NCBI GenBank assembly: GCA_037389465.1
Contig: JAZARR010000297.1
Location: 310,001 to 374,000, forward strand
Source of the DNA: Baylisascaris procyonis
Lineage: Eukaryota > Nematoda > Chromadorea > Rhabditida > Ascarididae
DNA: 64,000 nt
Direction: 5' to 3'
Shown: positions 50,001-62,300 of the stretch, piece by piece
Layout: each line of letters starts with the position of its first letter
How positions within the stretch are numbered: the first letter of the stretch is position 1
The notes under the pieces: generated by a model
The model's database searches: none
Told to the model about the DNA's origin: nothing
The model's input: the letters and a program-made list of their open reading frames with translations, nothing else
Position numbers and translations under genes: made by a program

Positions 50001-53000
50001 TTTTTATTGTTGATTCATCAACAATGATAGGGATTATAGGCATCTAAATGTGATGGGAAATTTACGTGTGGATTCTACGCTAGTCGATTTTTTATTATTT
50101 TCTAGGTCTTTGCCAGTATTCGTATTAATATTTATTTATTTATTTTTTTTTTACTGAGGCTTAACATAAATACATTTTTATTTCGTTCACATTCTCTGCG
50201 TTTGTGATAATCTCATTGATTAATTAGTCGTCAAGATCACAATTGATATATTGCTCTGATAGTAAAGGTATCTTCTGGCAATAAAGATATAAAGCTGTAA
50301 TAGTTGTTTTATTTAATAAATCAAAATATATGTGGCGCAATTTAAAAAAAAAAACAAAAAATCACTTAATAGTTGGTACAATATACGCTAAAAAATTACG
50401 CATCATTAAAGGATGTGTGCAAAAAATTATGGCAGCTGGAAATAAAAGAAAAAACATTACGAAGATTACGACGAGAGCTGTCACAATATCGTGAATATCT
50501 CGAATGGATGAGCGATAAGCAATATAAAACGCTCGAAAATTTGAAAGAAGAAGGCGCATCAATAGAACAACTACATGCTAAGGTATTTTCCATTATGTAT
50601 ATTTCTTATGAAATATTAAACAATTGAACGAATATATCAAATCAGCTAGCATCGTTTTTAATTCTTTTACTTTATTTAATTCTTTTTTAATTCCTTCAAT
50701 TCATTTAGAGTAGATCATATGTTTTTGTTGAAGATCAATGTCGTAAAGTTTTTTACTTTCAACGATGTTAAATGCAGACTACATCTTAATGTAATGATCT
50801 TGCTCTCACTCCAGAGTTTCTTGCCGATCCTTAAAAAAAGGCGACGTTCCTAGTTGCTCTCAAATTGGGCTACTTCAACTATTGAGGAAGGTTGCCGAAT
50901 TTGAGAGGGTATAGGGAAATTAATGTGACGCTGTGATATCTTTTCCGTTGAATTTGTTACGTAAAGATATTGCTTGCAAATTACTTAAATTACGATCGTT
51001 GATGAGTTGAAGACGAGAGGGAAAAGTGAAATAGCACTTCTCATTCAAGAAACGAAAGAGATGAGACCAAACTAAACGTGATTAAAAACTATTTCCGGAT
51101 CGTTTTAAATCAAAGAGTAAGGATATCGTATAGAAATTTGAGAGCTTAACAAGGATATCCCATTATTTATGCCATCTTATTATGTGATCTTACAAGTTGG
51201 CTAAGTTTCCTCATAGTTTTTTTTTTTTTTCATTTTAAAAGCTCATAACTCATGAGAATTCATTCAAAACTTGAAGACTTCAATAGAGCAGTCAAGTCAT
51301 ACTTGCGTGAATTTAATGCCAGGGGTATAGGAAAATAAATATACTTGCTTACAGGTGAAGGAATACTTCAAAGAGTTACCTATCGAAAAGCAAGAAATGA
51401 TTAAAGGAGAATTCAAGAATAAATGCGTTGCATGGATCAAAGATGTGGCCAACGAAGAGCAGATCGAAGAGCTTAAAACGCTTCATGAGGTTAGAATATT
51501 TTTAAAAAAGTAATTAAAAAATATTTTTTGTTATAAAGTGAATAAAATTTAAAGTTATATTATATAATGCGACATCTAACCTAGATGAAGTGATAATCTA
51601 TCAAACATTTGATCAAAGGATCAAGTAGTGCATTTCATATTTGTTACGATAAATTCTGCGTGCAACTATTGATCGTATTGGTTGAATAACAAAAAGCACA
51701 TATTGTGCATAATCTATCAAGCTTTTGATCAAAGGATCAAACGTAGTAGTGCATTTCATATTTGTTACGATAAATTCTGCGTGCAAATATTGATCGTATT
51801 GGTTGAATTACAAAAAGCACATATTGTGCCATTTTCTTTAGCGTATTTCTTAGCTGCTTGAATTTTTTCTGTGGTTTAATAAGAGCAGAGCAATACAATT
51901 ATGGAAGTTCCTTGCGCTTTTGAGCCGTGTTTTTAATTTAAATCGCAATTCAGAAAGGTGATATCACAACAGTGAATGCTAAGGTTGAATCGTATTTTGC
52001 GAAACTATCGGCACCACAACAAGAGAGAATCACAAAGTTGCGAGGTTCGCTTGTTTTGTTTGTATCACATTTCTATCTGAGACAGTATGTGAAACCTAAT
52101 CATTCCACTATCCTAAATTATATTCACTCGTATTTTTTGTAGTAATAATTAGTTTTTAATTTATACAATCAATGCAATAAACAGATTTCTGGAGTTGCTT
52201 TATTTCATTGCCATAAGCATTAAGATTCTTCTGATGTGTTCTTATTGAATCATTTCACCAATGTATGCAACATTGGAGCATTAAATTCGAAATTCTTTAT
52301 GAAGTTGATGTGCATAGGATAATTCAATAGATTTAGTTCGGATTGTTTATGTATCGAATCATTTATAGCAATTGTATTTTTGCAAGCGAAAAAGTATTTG
52401 TCGTAAAATTTAACGATATTATTTGTCATGAAAGATAAAATTAGGCAATGATTAAAGGAAGGCGATCAGTGGAAATTCTTTGTATCAATTCTATGCTATT
52501 TAAATTTATTCAAATTCTATGTGAAAATTTACTATTCAAAAATGAAAAATTTTCAATAAAATTGATTGCAGCACTTTGTAAAGAGGCTTGGGGAGTGAGT
52601 GCACCGTCACGATCGAGAAGAGAGATTGATACAGGCTATAAGGAATGGATTGCCTGGATGACGGACTCACAAAAAGGTGAACTAGAGAATATGCGTGCAG
52701 CAGGATCATCGTTCGATGAAATCCACGAAAAAATCGGCGGCTATTTTGGACAATTGGATGCTGCCAAAAGAAATGAACTTGTTAAGGAATATAAGGTACT
52801 ATTTTCTTTAATTTTCATTTCCACCTTCGTTCGCATTCAACTATCTTCTCGGTTATGATGAGTTGAATATATATGAAACGATCAAAAGTTGGTCAGTTCA
52901 TGAGCGATTGGTCAAATTTAAATAATGCGATATGGTTTCTATTGGCTATCGATCGACACTATAGGCGAGATTAATCCTCACCTTAATGTGGCAGCGACCT

Positions 53001-53230
53001 TGCTGATAGACATTATACAAATATAATAAAAAATAATTGAATACTCAGAAATGCGCTTTTTGCGGTTATAAATTATAATACGAATGAATATTTTGCTGTT
53101 ATGAATTGTAAGAGTTTAAAGTTCATGAATAAATAACTTGCACGTCATTCTGCTCATTCTGCCTGATGTTATACACTGTGTTCATTTGATGTTGTTGCCA
53201 TGATTAATCCATTAATCCGTGTCGACCATG

Positions 53231-53302
<72 letters not shown>

Positions 53303-56300
53303 CAATAGAGGATTTTAGGATAAATGCAAATCGTACTTCTCGGCAATGTCGACCGAAGATGAGTTGAAGCAAATGACTGAATTATACGAATCAGGTGAAT
53401 ACGAAAAAGTGAAAGAAATCGTTGATGGGCTTATCGAACGACAACCTGATGATAAGAGAAAACATGCGAAAAACTTACAAAAGGTTGAAATTATCTTAAT
53501 ATATTTTTTCTTTTTTAGCGTTTATGAATTATATTATTCAATTTGAATGAAATCTTATTCATATCGAAAAACGTGAAATACATATGGAGAAATAGAAATA
53601 TTTTAGATATGATTACAATTTAGATAAATGAAATATTCTCTTTCGTGAATTAAATTAGAAATAAGATCTCGATATTAGTTCAACTCAAAAAAAAAAATTC
53701 TACGAATAAATATTTCAATCGTGATATTAAGCGTTGAGCAATTAAAATATATGCCCGCATTGGATGATTCAAATCCATACTGATGGTAGGGTGGATGATG
53801 ACCTGAGGATAAATAAATATATAAAGGCTTAGAGAAATGACATTCGTCATTTTTTTCAAGTTTTTCAGAGTATAGAATATGATATGAAATATAGAAACAT
53901 GAAAATCGCTATTCTGCAATACTATGAATCCCATATCTGTTGGTGAGATATAAAAGTCAGTAGCCAACCGAATAACGCCTAACTGGATAAGTGATGCATC
54001 GTAACATACCACCCTCGAGGCTTATCCCTTCAGCCGTCTAAAATATATCTACATTTATATAAGAATTAGTAAAAGTAATTCAATTCGAATTTTAAAGGTT
54101 TGCTATGAAGTTTATCACAAGGCGAAACAAAGTAAGAGCCGCCGTGATATCGATGCATTAATGGATAAACACCTCACTTGGCTTACTCATGAACAGAAAG
54201 CCGAAATAAAGAAATTGAAACAAGATGGTGGATCCAACGACGATATTAAAGCAAGGTTGTAAAATTATGAGATCTTTTTTTTTTAAACTCATTTCATTAT
54301 AAAATATCAGCTATTCACGGATAAAATTGTCTTATTTGTAAAATGATCATTCAAACAATGTACTATCCATCTTAAAATTTTTCAAATTCTAAAACTAAAG
54401 TCAAATTTATGAAAAAAAAATTTTTTTTAAATACGATGATAACCTCGAAGTAAATTGAAGGCATCATCAATAAATTTTAGTGATTTTTGAAAAAAATAAA
54501 AAATTAAATGTAAGAGAATATTATTTTCAGAAATGTGGAATATATTTGCACTCGTCGCATGAAATTGCTATTGAAAATTTTTTTTTATTGAATAAATAAT
54601 ATTGCTAATAGTATTGCTCTAGGTTGATGAGTTTCTTGAAAAATTTGGGCGAAGAAGAGCAGAAGACAGCAAGCGAAAAAACTAAACATTCATGTTATGC
54701 TTGGCTTCGTGAGGTCGCAACAGACGAAGAAATAAATGAATTAGAACAATTGCATCAATGGGATCATGCCGCTTGTAAGAAAAAGGTAAGCTAATCATTG
54801 AATTGAGGGGATTTTGATGTAGAAAATGATTTGCATAAATGCTTATAATTCTAAGTTTCATTTATCGTTATTTCAAATCAAAACAATCGCACGAACACCG
54901 ACGTATGAGAGTTGATTACATCGAATAGAATCAAATATACGAACGAATAAAGGTGAAATTCAAGAAAGAATAGATGTCTGTGAGGATTTGATATGTAATA
55001 TGTATATTTTCTGATCTCCAATTGCTGTTATATCGTTGAAGAAGTGATAATATTGATCTCTGCTTATTGATTTATTTTTGTTCATTACAATCCTTATAGG
55101 CTTTCTGATGTGATCATGGAATTAGATTTTTTTTTTCAGTGCTATTTAGATATTTACGAATATCTAAAATAGCTGATCATAAAACCATTCAGGTGCGTGA
55201 ATATATACGACGTCTTTCGCCTGAAAAACAAGAAGCGGTAAATCGTGATCTCGCCATTTGTGAGCAAATTTGGTACAATCATCATCAGCACAATTTACAT
55301 CATCATCGTAGACGTGATCTAAAGGTGAACAATTAAATATTGTTTATCTTAATACGATCGCTTTGGGATAATTACAGATAACTGAAACGTATTATATGAA
55401 ATCTTTTCGAAATATTTGGCTCGTTAATTATTCAACCGTGCATAAAAATAATGAAAAAAAATATATTTTATAAAAAATATATATATAAAATAATTCGTTT
55501 GTCATGTTCGCTTGGACTACAATATGTTTGAAAAAAATGTTTATTTACAGAAAGGAAGAAGTTCTAGTGAAGACAGCAACGAAAATGATGGCCGTCATCG
55601 AAGTGTTCAAAACAGCATGAAAAGCGGTATGATATTTTAAGCAAGAGGATGAAATAAAAAGGAAATGACAGCGTTTATTTTCCAGCATTTAACTGAAAAT
55701 TTGATGCTTTAAATACATTGGTTCCAACTTTTTTCATTGTCTATTTTAATATTCGGTAGCTGTTTTCCGAATCTACAAATTGCTGGGAAATGGCGATTTT
55801 TTTTTTGCTGGTTTTGCTTATACAGCCCACCTGCCTCGTCGAAAGGGTAAATATGGCCCGAAAAATCTGATTGAAAATTTCCTGTTGGTGATGAAATTTG
55901 CGTGACGTCATTTCATATGGGGGGTAGCATGCTTTAAAATTGCTTTCTTTGAACCACATTTTTTGAAACTCATGTAGATGCTGCAATTATTGATTATTGG
56001 AATTGTTGATCTGTTTATTTTATTTTATTTTATTTTATTTTATTTTATTTTATTTTTTATTTTCTGATACAGAGTTGTGCTATTTTTTCTAGAAGGTGAC
56101 TTTTTGACTTGATGGATATCGATTAATCATATTTAGAAGCTTTCACACAGATATGCTTATGATTACTGGTGCATTGCGGGATTAGAGGATGCAAAGGTGA
56201 AGGAGAGTTGCATCAAGCGATATATTAATGCAAAGCAAAGATAATATTGAGTTGGAAATAAAGAGAGTCAAGATATAGGATAGCATGAGATAGTGAAAAC

Positions 56301-59300
56301 GAATGCCATTTTATTTAATTCATAAAGAATGATGCTAGGTTATTGGTTTTACTTTGGAATCCCTTTATGTTTAAAAATACATCACCTTATGACCACTTTT
56401 CAGAACGCGTTAGAAGAGGCGAAAGTCTACATCATACAATGGAACACTATGTCAAAACTTATCTAAGCTGGCTAACAGAAGAACAAAAAGAGAAGCTCAA
56501 AGAAATGAAAAACACAGGCAAAACGAAGGCAGAGATTCAACACGAAGTAATGCAATACTACGATGAATTGCATGGTGAAAAAAAACAAGAAGCAACAGAA
56601 AAACTTAAAGCGGGCTGCAAAATGCTCTTGAAAGGAATTATCGGCGAGGAAAAGTTAACCGAGCTCAGACAAATGAAGGAAGCAGGAGCGAACATTGAGG
56701 AACTTCAACAGAAGGTCGATAAGATGCTTTCCGAGGTCACAGACGAAAAAAAGAAAGAAAAAGTTCATGAGTATGGACCCGCATGCAAAAAAGTCTTCGG
56801 TGCGACAACACAGCAACATCACCGACGGAGGAGACATCATTTCACTCTTGAAAACAGTCTAGATACCCATCTGAAATGGCTCAGTCAGGAGCAGAAAGAT
56901 GAATTATTGAAAATGAAGAAAGACGGAAAGACAAAGAAGGACCTTCAGGCCAAAATCTTACATTACTATGATGAACTCGAAGGAGATGCTAAAAAAGAGG
57001 CAACTGAGCATTTGAAAGGCGGATGCCGGGAAATTCTTAAGCATGTTGTTGGTGAAGAGAAGGCAGCCGAACTGAAGAACCTGAAAGATTCGGGAGCAAG
57101 CAAAGAGGAACTCAAGGCCAAAGTCGAAGAGTTACTTCATGCAGTGACTGATGAGGAAAAAAAGCAACACATCGCCGATTTCGGTCCAGCATGCAAGAAA
57201 ATCTACGGTGCACACACCTCGCGACGGAGGAGACATCATTTCACTCTTGAAAACAGTCTAGATACCCATCTGAAATGGCTCAGTCAGGAGCAGAAAGATG
57301 AATTATTGAAAATGAAGAAAGACGGAAAGACAAAGAAGGAAGTTCAGGCCAAAATCTTACGTTATTATGATGAACTCGAAGGAGATGCTAAAAAAGACGC
57401 AACCGAGCATTTGAAAGGTGGATGCCGCGAAATTCTTAAGCATGTTGTTGGTGAAGAGAAGGCAGCCGAACTGAAGAACCTGAAAGATTCGGGAGCGAGC
57501 AAAGAGGAACTCAAGGCCAAAGTCGAAGAGTTGCTTCATTCAGTGACCGATGAGGAAAAGAAGCAACACATCGCCGATTTCGGTCCAGCATGCAAGAAAA
57601 TTTATGGTGTACACACCTCGCGACGGAGGAGACATCATTTCACTCTTGAAAACAGTCTCGATACCCATCTGAAATGGCTCAGTCAGGAGCAGAAAGATGA
57701 ATTATTGAAAATGAAGAAAGACGGAAAAACAAAGAAGGACCTTCAGGCCAAAATCTTACATTACTATGATGAACTCGAAGGAGATGCTAAAAAAGAGGCA
57801 ACTGAGCATTTGAAAGATGGATGCCGCGAAATTCTTAAGCATGTTGTTGGTGAAGAGAAGGCAGCCGAACTGAAGAACCTGAAAGATTCGGGAGCGAGCA
57901 AAGAGGAACTCAAGGCCAAAGTCGAAGAGTTACTTCATGCAGTGACTGATGAGGAAAAGAAGCAACACATCGCCGATTTCGGTCCAGCTTGCAAGAAAAT
58001 CTATGGTGTACACACCTCGCGACAGAGGAGACATCATTTCACTCTTGAAAACAGTCTAGATACCCATCTGAAATGGCTCAGTCAGGAGCAGAAAGATGAA
58101 TTATTGAAAATGAAGAAAGACGGAAAGACAAAGAAGGACCTTCAGGCCAAAATCTTACATTACTATGATGAACTCGAAGGAGATGCTAAAAAAGAGGCAA
58201 CTGAGCATTTGAAAGGCGGATGCCGGGAAATTCTTAAGCATGTTGTTGGTGAAGAGAAGGCAGCCGAACTGAAGAACCTGAAAGATTCGGGAGCAAGCAA
58301 AGAGGAACTCAAGGCCAAAGTCGAAGAGTTACTTCATGCAGTGACTGATGAGGAAAAAAAGCAACACATCGCCGATTTCGGTCCAGCATGCAAGAAAATC
58401 TACGGTGCACACACCTCGCGACGGAGGAGACATCATTTCACTCTTGAAAACAGTCTAGATACCCACCTGAAATGGCTCAGTCAGGAGCAGAAAGATGAAT
58501 TATTGAAAATGAAGAAAGACGGAAAAACAAAGAAGGACCTTCAGGCCAAAATCTTACGTTATTATGATGAACTCGAAGGAGATGCTAAAAAAGACGCAAC
58601 CGAGCATTTGAAAGGTGGATGCCGCGAAATTCTTAAGCATGTTGTTGGTGAAGAGAAGGCAGCCGAACTGAAGAACCTGAAAGATTCGGGAGCGAGCAAA
58701 GAGGAACTCAAGGCCAAAGTCGAAGAGTTGCTTCATTCAGTGACCGATGAGGAAAAGAAGCAACACATCGCCGATTTCGGTCCAGCATGCAAGAAAATTT
58801 ATGGTGTACACACCTCGCGACGGAGGAGACATCATTTCACTCTTGAAAACAGTCTCGATACCCATCTGAAATGGCTCAGTCAGGAGCAGAAAGATGAATT
58901 ATTGAAAATGAAGAAAGACGGAAAAACAAAGAAGGACCTTCAGGCCAAAATCTTACATTACTATGATGAACTCGAAGGAGATGCTAAAAAAGAGGCAACT
59001 GAGCATTTGAAAGATGGATGCCGCGAAATTCTTAAGCATGTTGTTGGTGAAGAGAAGGCAGCCGAACTGAAGAACCTGAAAGATTCGGGAGCGAGCAAAG
59101 AGGAACTCAAGGCCAAAGTCGAAGAGTTACTTCATGCAGTGACTGATGAGGAAAAGAAGCAACACATCGCCGATTTCGGTCCAGCTTGCAAGAAAATCTA
59201 TGGTGTACACACCTCGCGACAGAGGAGACATCATTTCACTCTTGAAAACAGTCTAGATACCCACCTGAAATGGCTCAGTCAGGAGCAGAAAGATGAATTA

Positions 59301-62300
59301 TTGAAAATGAAGAAAGACGGAAAAACAAAGAAGGACCTTCAGGCCAAAATCTTACATTACTATGATGAACTCGAAGGAGATGCTAAAAAAGAGGCAACTG
59401 AGCATTTGAAAGGTGGATGCCGCGAAATTCTTAAGCATGTTGTTGGTGAAGAGAAGGCAGCCGAACTGAAGAACCTGAAAGATTCGGGAGTGAGCAAAGA
59501 GGAACTCAAGGCCAAAGTCGAAGAGTTGCTTCATTCAGTGACCGATGAGGAAAAGAAGCAACACATCGCCGATTTCGGTCCAGCATGCAAGAAAATTTAT
59601 GGTGTACACACCTCGCGACGGAGGAGACATCATTTCACTCTTGAAAACAGTGTCGATACCCATCTGAAATGGCTCAGTCAGGAGCAGAAAGATGAATTAT
59701 TGAAAATGAAGAAAGACGGAAAAACAAAGAAGGACCTTCAGGCCAAAATCTTACATTACTATGATGAACTCGAAGGAGATGCTAAAAAAGAGGCAACTGA
59801 GCATTTGAAAGATGGATGCCGCGAAATTCTTAAGCATGTTGTTGGTGAAGAGAAGGCAGCCGAACTGAAGAACCTGAAAGATTCGGGAGCGAGCAAAGAG
59901 GAACTCAAGGCCAAAGTCGAAGAGTTACTTCATGCAGTGACTGATGAGGAAAAGAAGCAACACATCGCCGATTTCGGTCCAGCTTGCAAGAAAATCTATG
60001 GTGTACACACCTCGCGACAGAGGAGACATCATTTCACTCTTGAAAACAGTCTAGATACCCATCTGAAATGGCTCAGTCAGGAGCAGAAAGATGAATTATT
60101 GAAAATGAAGAAAGACGGAAAAACAAAGAAGGACCTTCAGGCCAAAATCTTACATTACTATGATGAACTCGAAGGAGATGCTAAAAAAGAGGCAACTGAG
60201 CATTTGAAAGGTGGATGCCGCGAAATTCTTAAGCATGTTGTTGGTGAAGAGAAGGCAGCCGAACTGAAGAACCTGAAAGATTCGGGAGCGAGCAAAGAGG
60301 AACTCAAGGCCAAAGTCGAAGAGTTACTTCATGCAGTGACTGATGAGGAAAAGAAGCAACACATCGCCGATTTCGGTCCAGCATGCAAGAAAATCTATGG
60401 TGTACACACCTCGCGACAGAGGAGACATCATTTCACTCTTGAAAACAGTCTAGATACCCATCTGAAATGGCTCAGTCAGGAGCAGAAAGATGAATTATTG
60501 AAAATGAAGAAAGACGGAAAAACAAAGAAGGACCTTCAGGCCAAAATCTTACATTACTATGATGAACTCGAAGGAGATGCTAAAAAAGAGGCAACTGAGC
60601 ATTTGAAAGGTGGATGCCGCGAAATTCTTAAGCATGTTGTTGGTGAAGAGAAGGCAGCCGAACTGAAGAACCTGAAAGATTCGGGAGCGAGCAAAGAGGA
60701 ACTCAAGGCCAAAGTCGAAGAGTTACTTCATGCAGTGACTGATGAGGAAAAGAAGCAACACATCGCCGATTTCGGTCCAGCATGCAAGAAAATCTATGGT
60801 GTACACACCTCGCGACAGAGGAGACATCATTTCACTCTTGAAAACAGTCTAGATACCCATCTGAAATGGCTCAGTCAGGAGCAGAAAGATGAATTATTGA
60901 AAATGAAGAAAGACGGAAAAACAAAGAAGGACCTTCAGGCCAAAATCTTACATTACTATGATGAACTCGAAGGAGATGCTAAAAAAGAGGCAACTGAGCA
61001 TTTGAAAGGTGGATGCCGCGAAATTCTTAAGCATGTTGTTGGTGAAGAGAAGGCAGCTGAACTGAAGAACCTGAAAGATTCGGGAGCGAGCAAAGAGGAA
61101 CTCAAGGCCACAGTCGAAGAGTTGCTTCATTCAGTGACCGATGAGGAAAAGAAGCAACACATCGCCGATTTCGGTCCAGCATGCAAGAAAATCTATGGTG
61201 TACACACCTCGCGACAGAGGAGACATCATTTCACTCTTGAAAACAGTCTAGATACCCATCTGAAATGGCTCAGTCAGGAGCAGAAAGATGAATTATTGAA
61301 AATGAAGAAAGACGGAAAAACAAAGAAGGACCTTCAGGCCAAAATCTTACATTACTATGATGAACTCGAAGGAGATGCTAAAAAAGAGGCAACTGAGCAT
61401 TTGAAAGGTGGATGCCGCGAAATTCTTAAGCATGTTGTTGGTGAAGAGAAGGCAGCCGAACTGAAGAACCTGAAAGATTCGGGAGCGAGCAAAGAGGAAC
61501 TCAAGGCCAAAGTCGAAGAGTTACTTCATGCAGTGACTGATGAGGAAAAGAAGCAACACATCGCCGATTTCGGTCCAGCATGCAAGAAAATCTATGGTGT
61601 ACACACCTCGCGACAGAGGAGACATCATTTCACTCTTGAAAACAGTCTAGATACCCATCTGAAATGGCTCAGTCAGGAGCAGAAAGATGAATTATTGAAA
61701 ATGAAGAAAGACGGAAAAACAAAGAAGGACCTTCAGGCCAAAATCTTACATTACTATGATGAACTCGAAGGAGATGCTAAAAAAGAGGCAACTGAGCATT
61801 TGAAAGGTGGATGCCGCGAAATTCTTAAGCATGTTGTTGGTGAAGAGAAGGCAGCTGAACTGAAGAACCTGAAAGATTCGGGAGCGAGCAAAGAGGAACT
61901 CAAGGCCACAGTCGAAGAGTTGCTTCATTCAGTGACCGATGAGGAAAAGAAGCAACACATCGCCGATTTCGGTCCAGCATGCAAGAAAATCTATGGTGTA
62001 CACACCTCGCGACAGAGGAGACATCATTTCACTCTTGAAAACAGTCTAGATACCCATCTGAAATGGCTCAGTCAGGAGCAGAAAGATGAATTATTGAAAA
62101 TGAAGAAAGACGGAAAAACAAAGAAGGACCTTCAGGCCAAAATCTTACATTACTATGATGAACTCGAAGGAGATGCTAAAAAAGAGGCAACTGAGCATTT
62201 GAAAGGTGGATGCCGCGAAATTCTTAAGCATGTTGTTGGTGAAGAGAAGGCAGCCGAACTGAAGAACCTGAAAGATTCGGGAGCGAGCAAAGAGGAACTC

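Larger units (their letters stand above)
47016..55626 (+). other. npa-1: npa-1 exons 1-14 (signal peptide, propeptide, divergent units 1-4)
   Basis: Coding exons: E1 47016-47075, E2 47895-48037, E3 48671-48743, E4 49149-49280, E5 49705-49839, E6 50412-50582, E7 51355-51489, E8 51954-52044, E9 52572-52795, E10 53319-53483, E11 54098-54255, E12 54623-54785, E13 55193-55324, E14 55551-55626. E2 ends in phase 2, E8 phase 1, E11 phase 2, E14 phase 1; the rest are phase 0, and each next exon completes the codon. E2 encodes an acidic propeptide with KKIRNAQWEVDAERE; E3 opens the first unit after RRRR. Units 1-4 are split by introns and align residue for residue with the array units around Trp and both Cys, but are strongly diverged. 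E4 has one NAT sequon. E13 is His-rich (HHQHNLHHH) and E14 is a Ser/Asn-rich linker unlike the rest. Confidence 0.9.

Noticed and set aside
50373..50411. Longer npa-1 exon 6 starting after AATAG at 50372
   Set aside because: It would insert 13 residues into the GPACKK-equivalent helix; the acceptor at 50411 gives an exact NPA alignment in the same frame.
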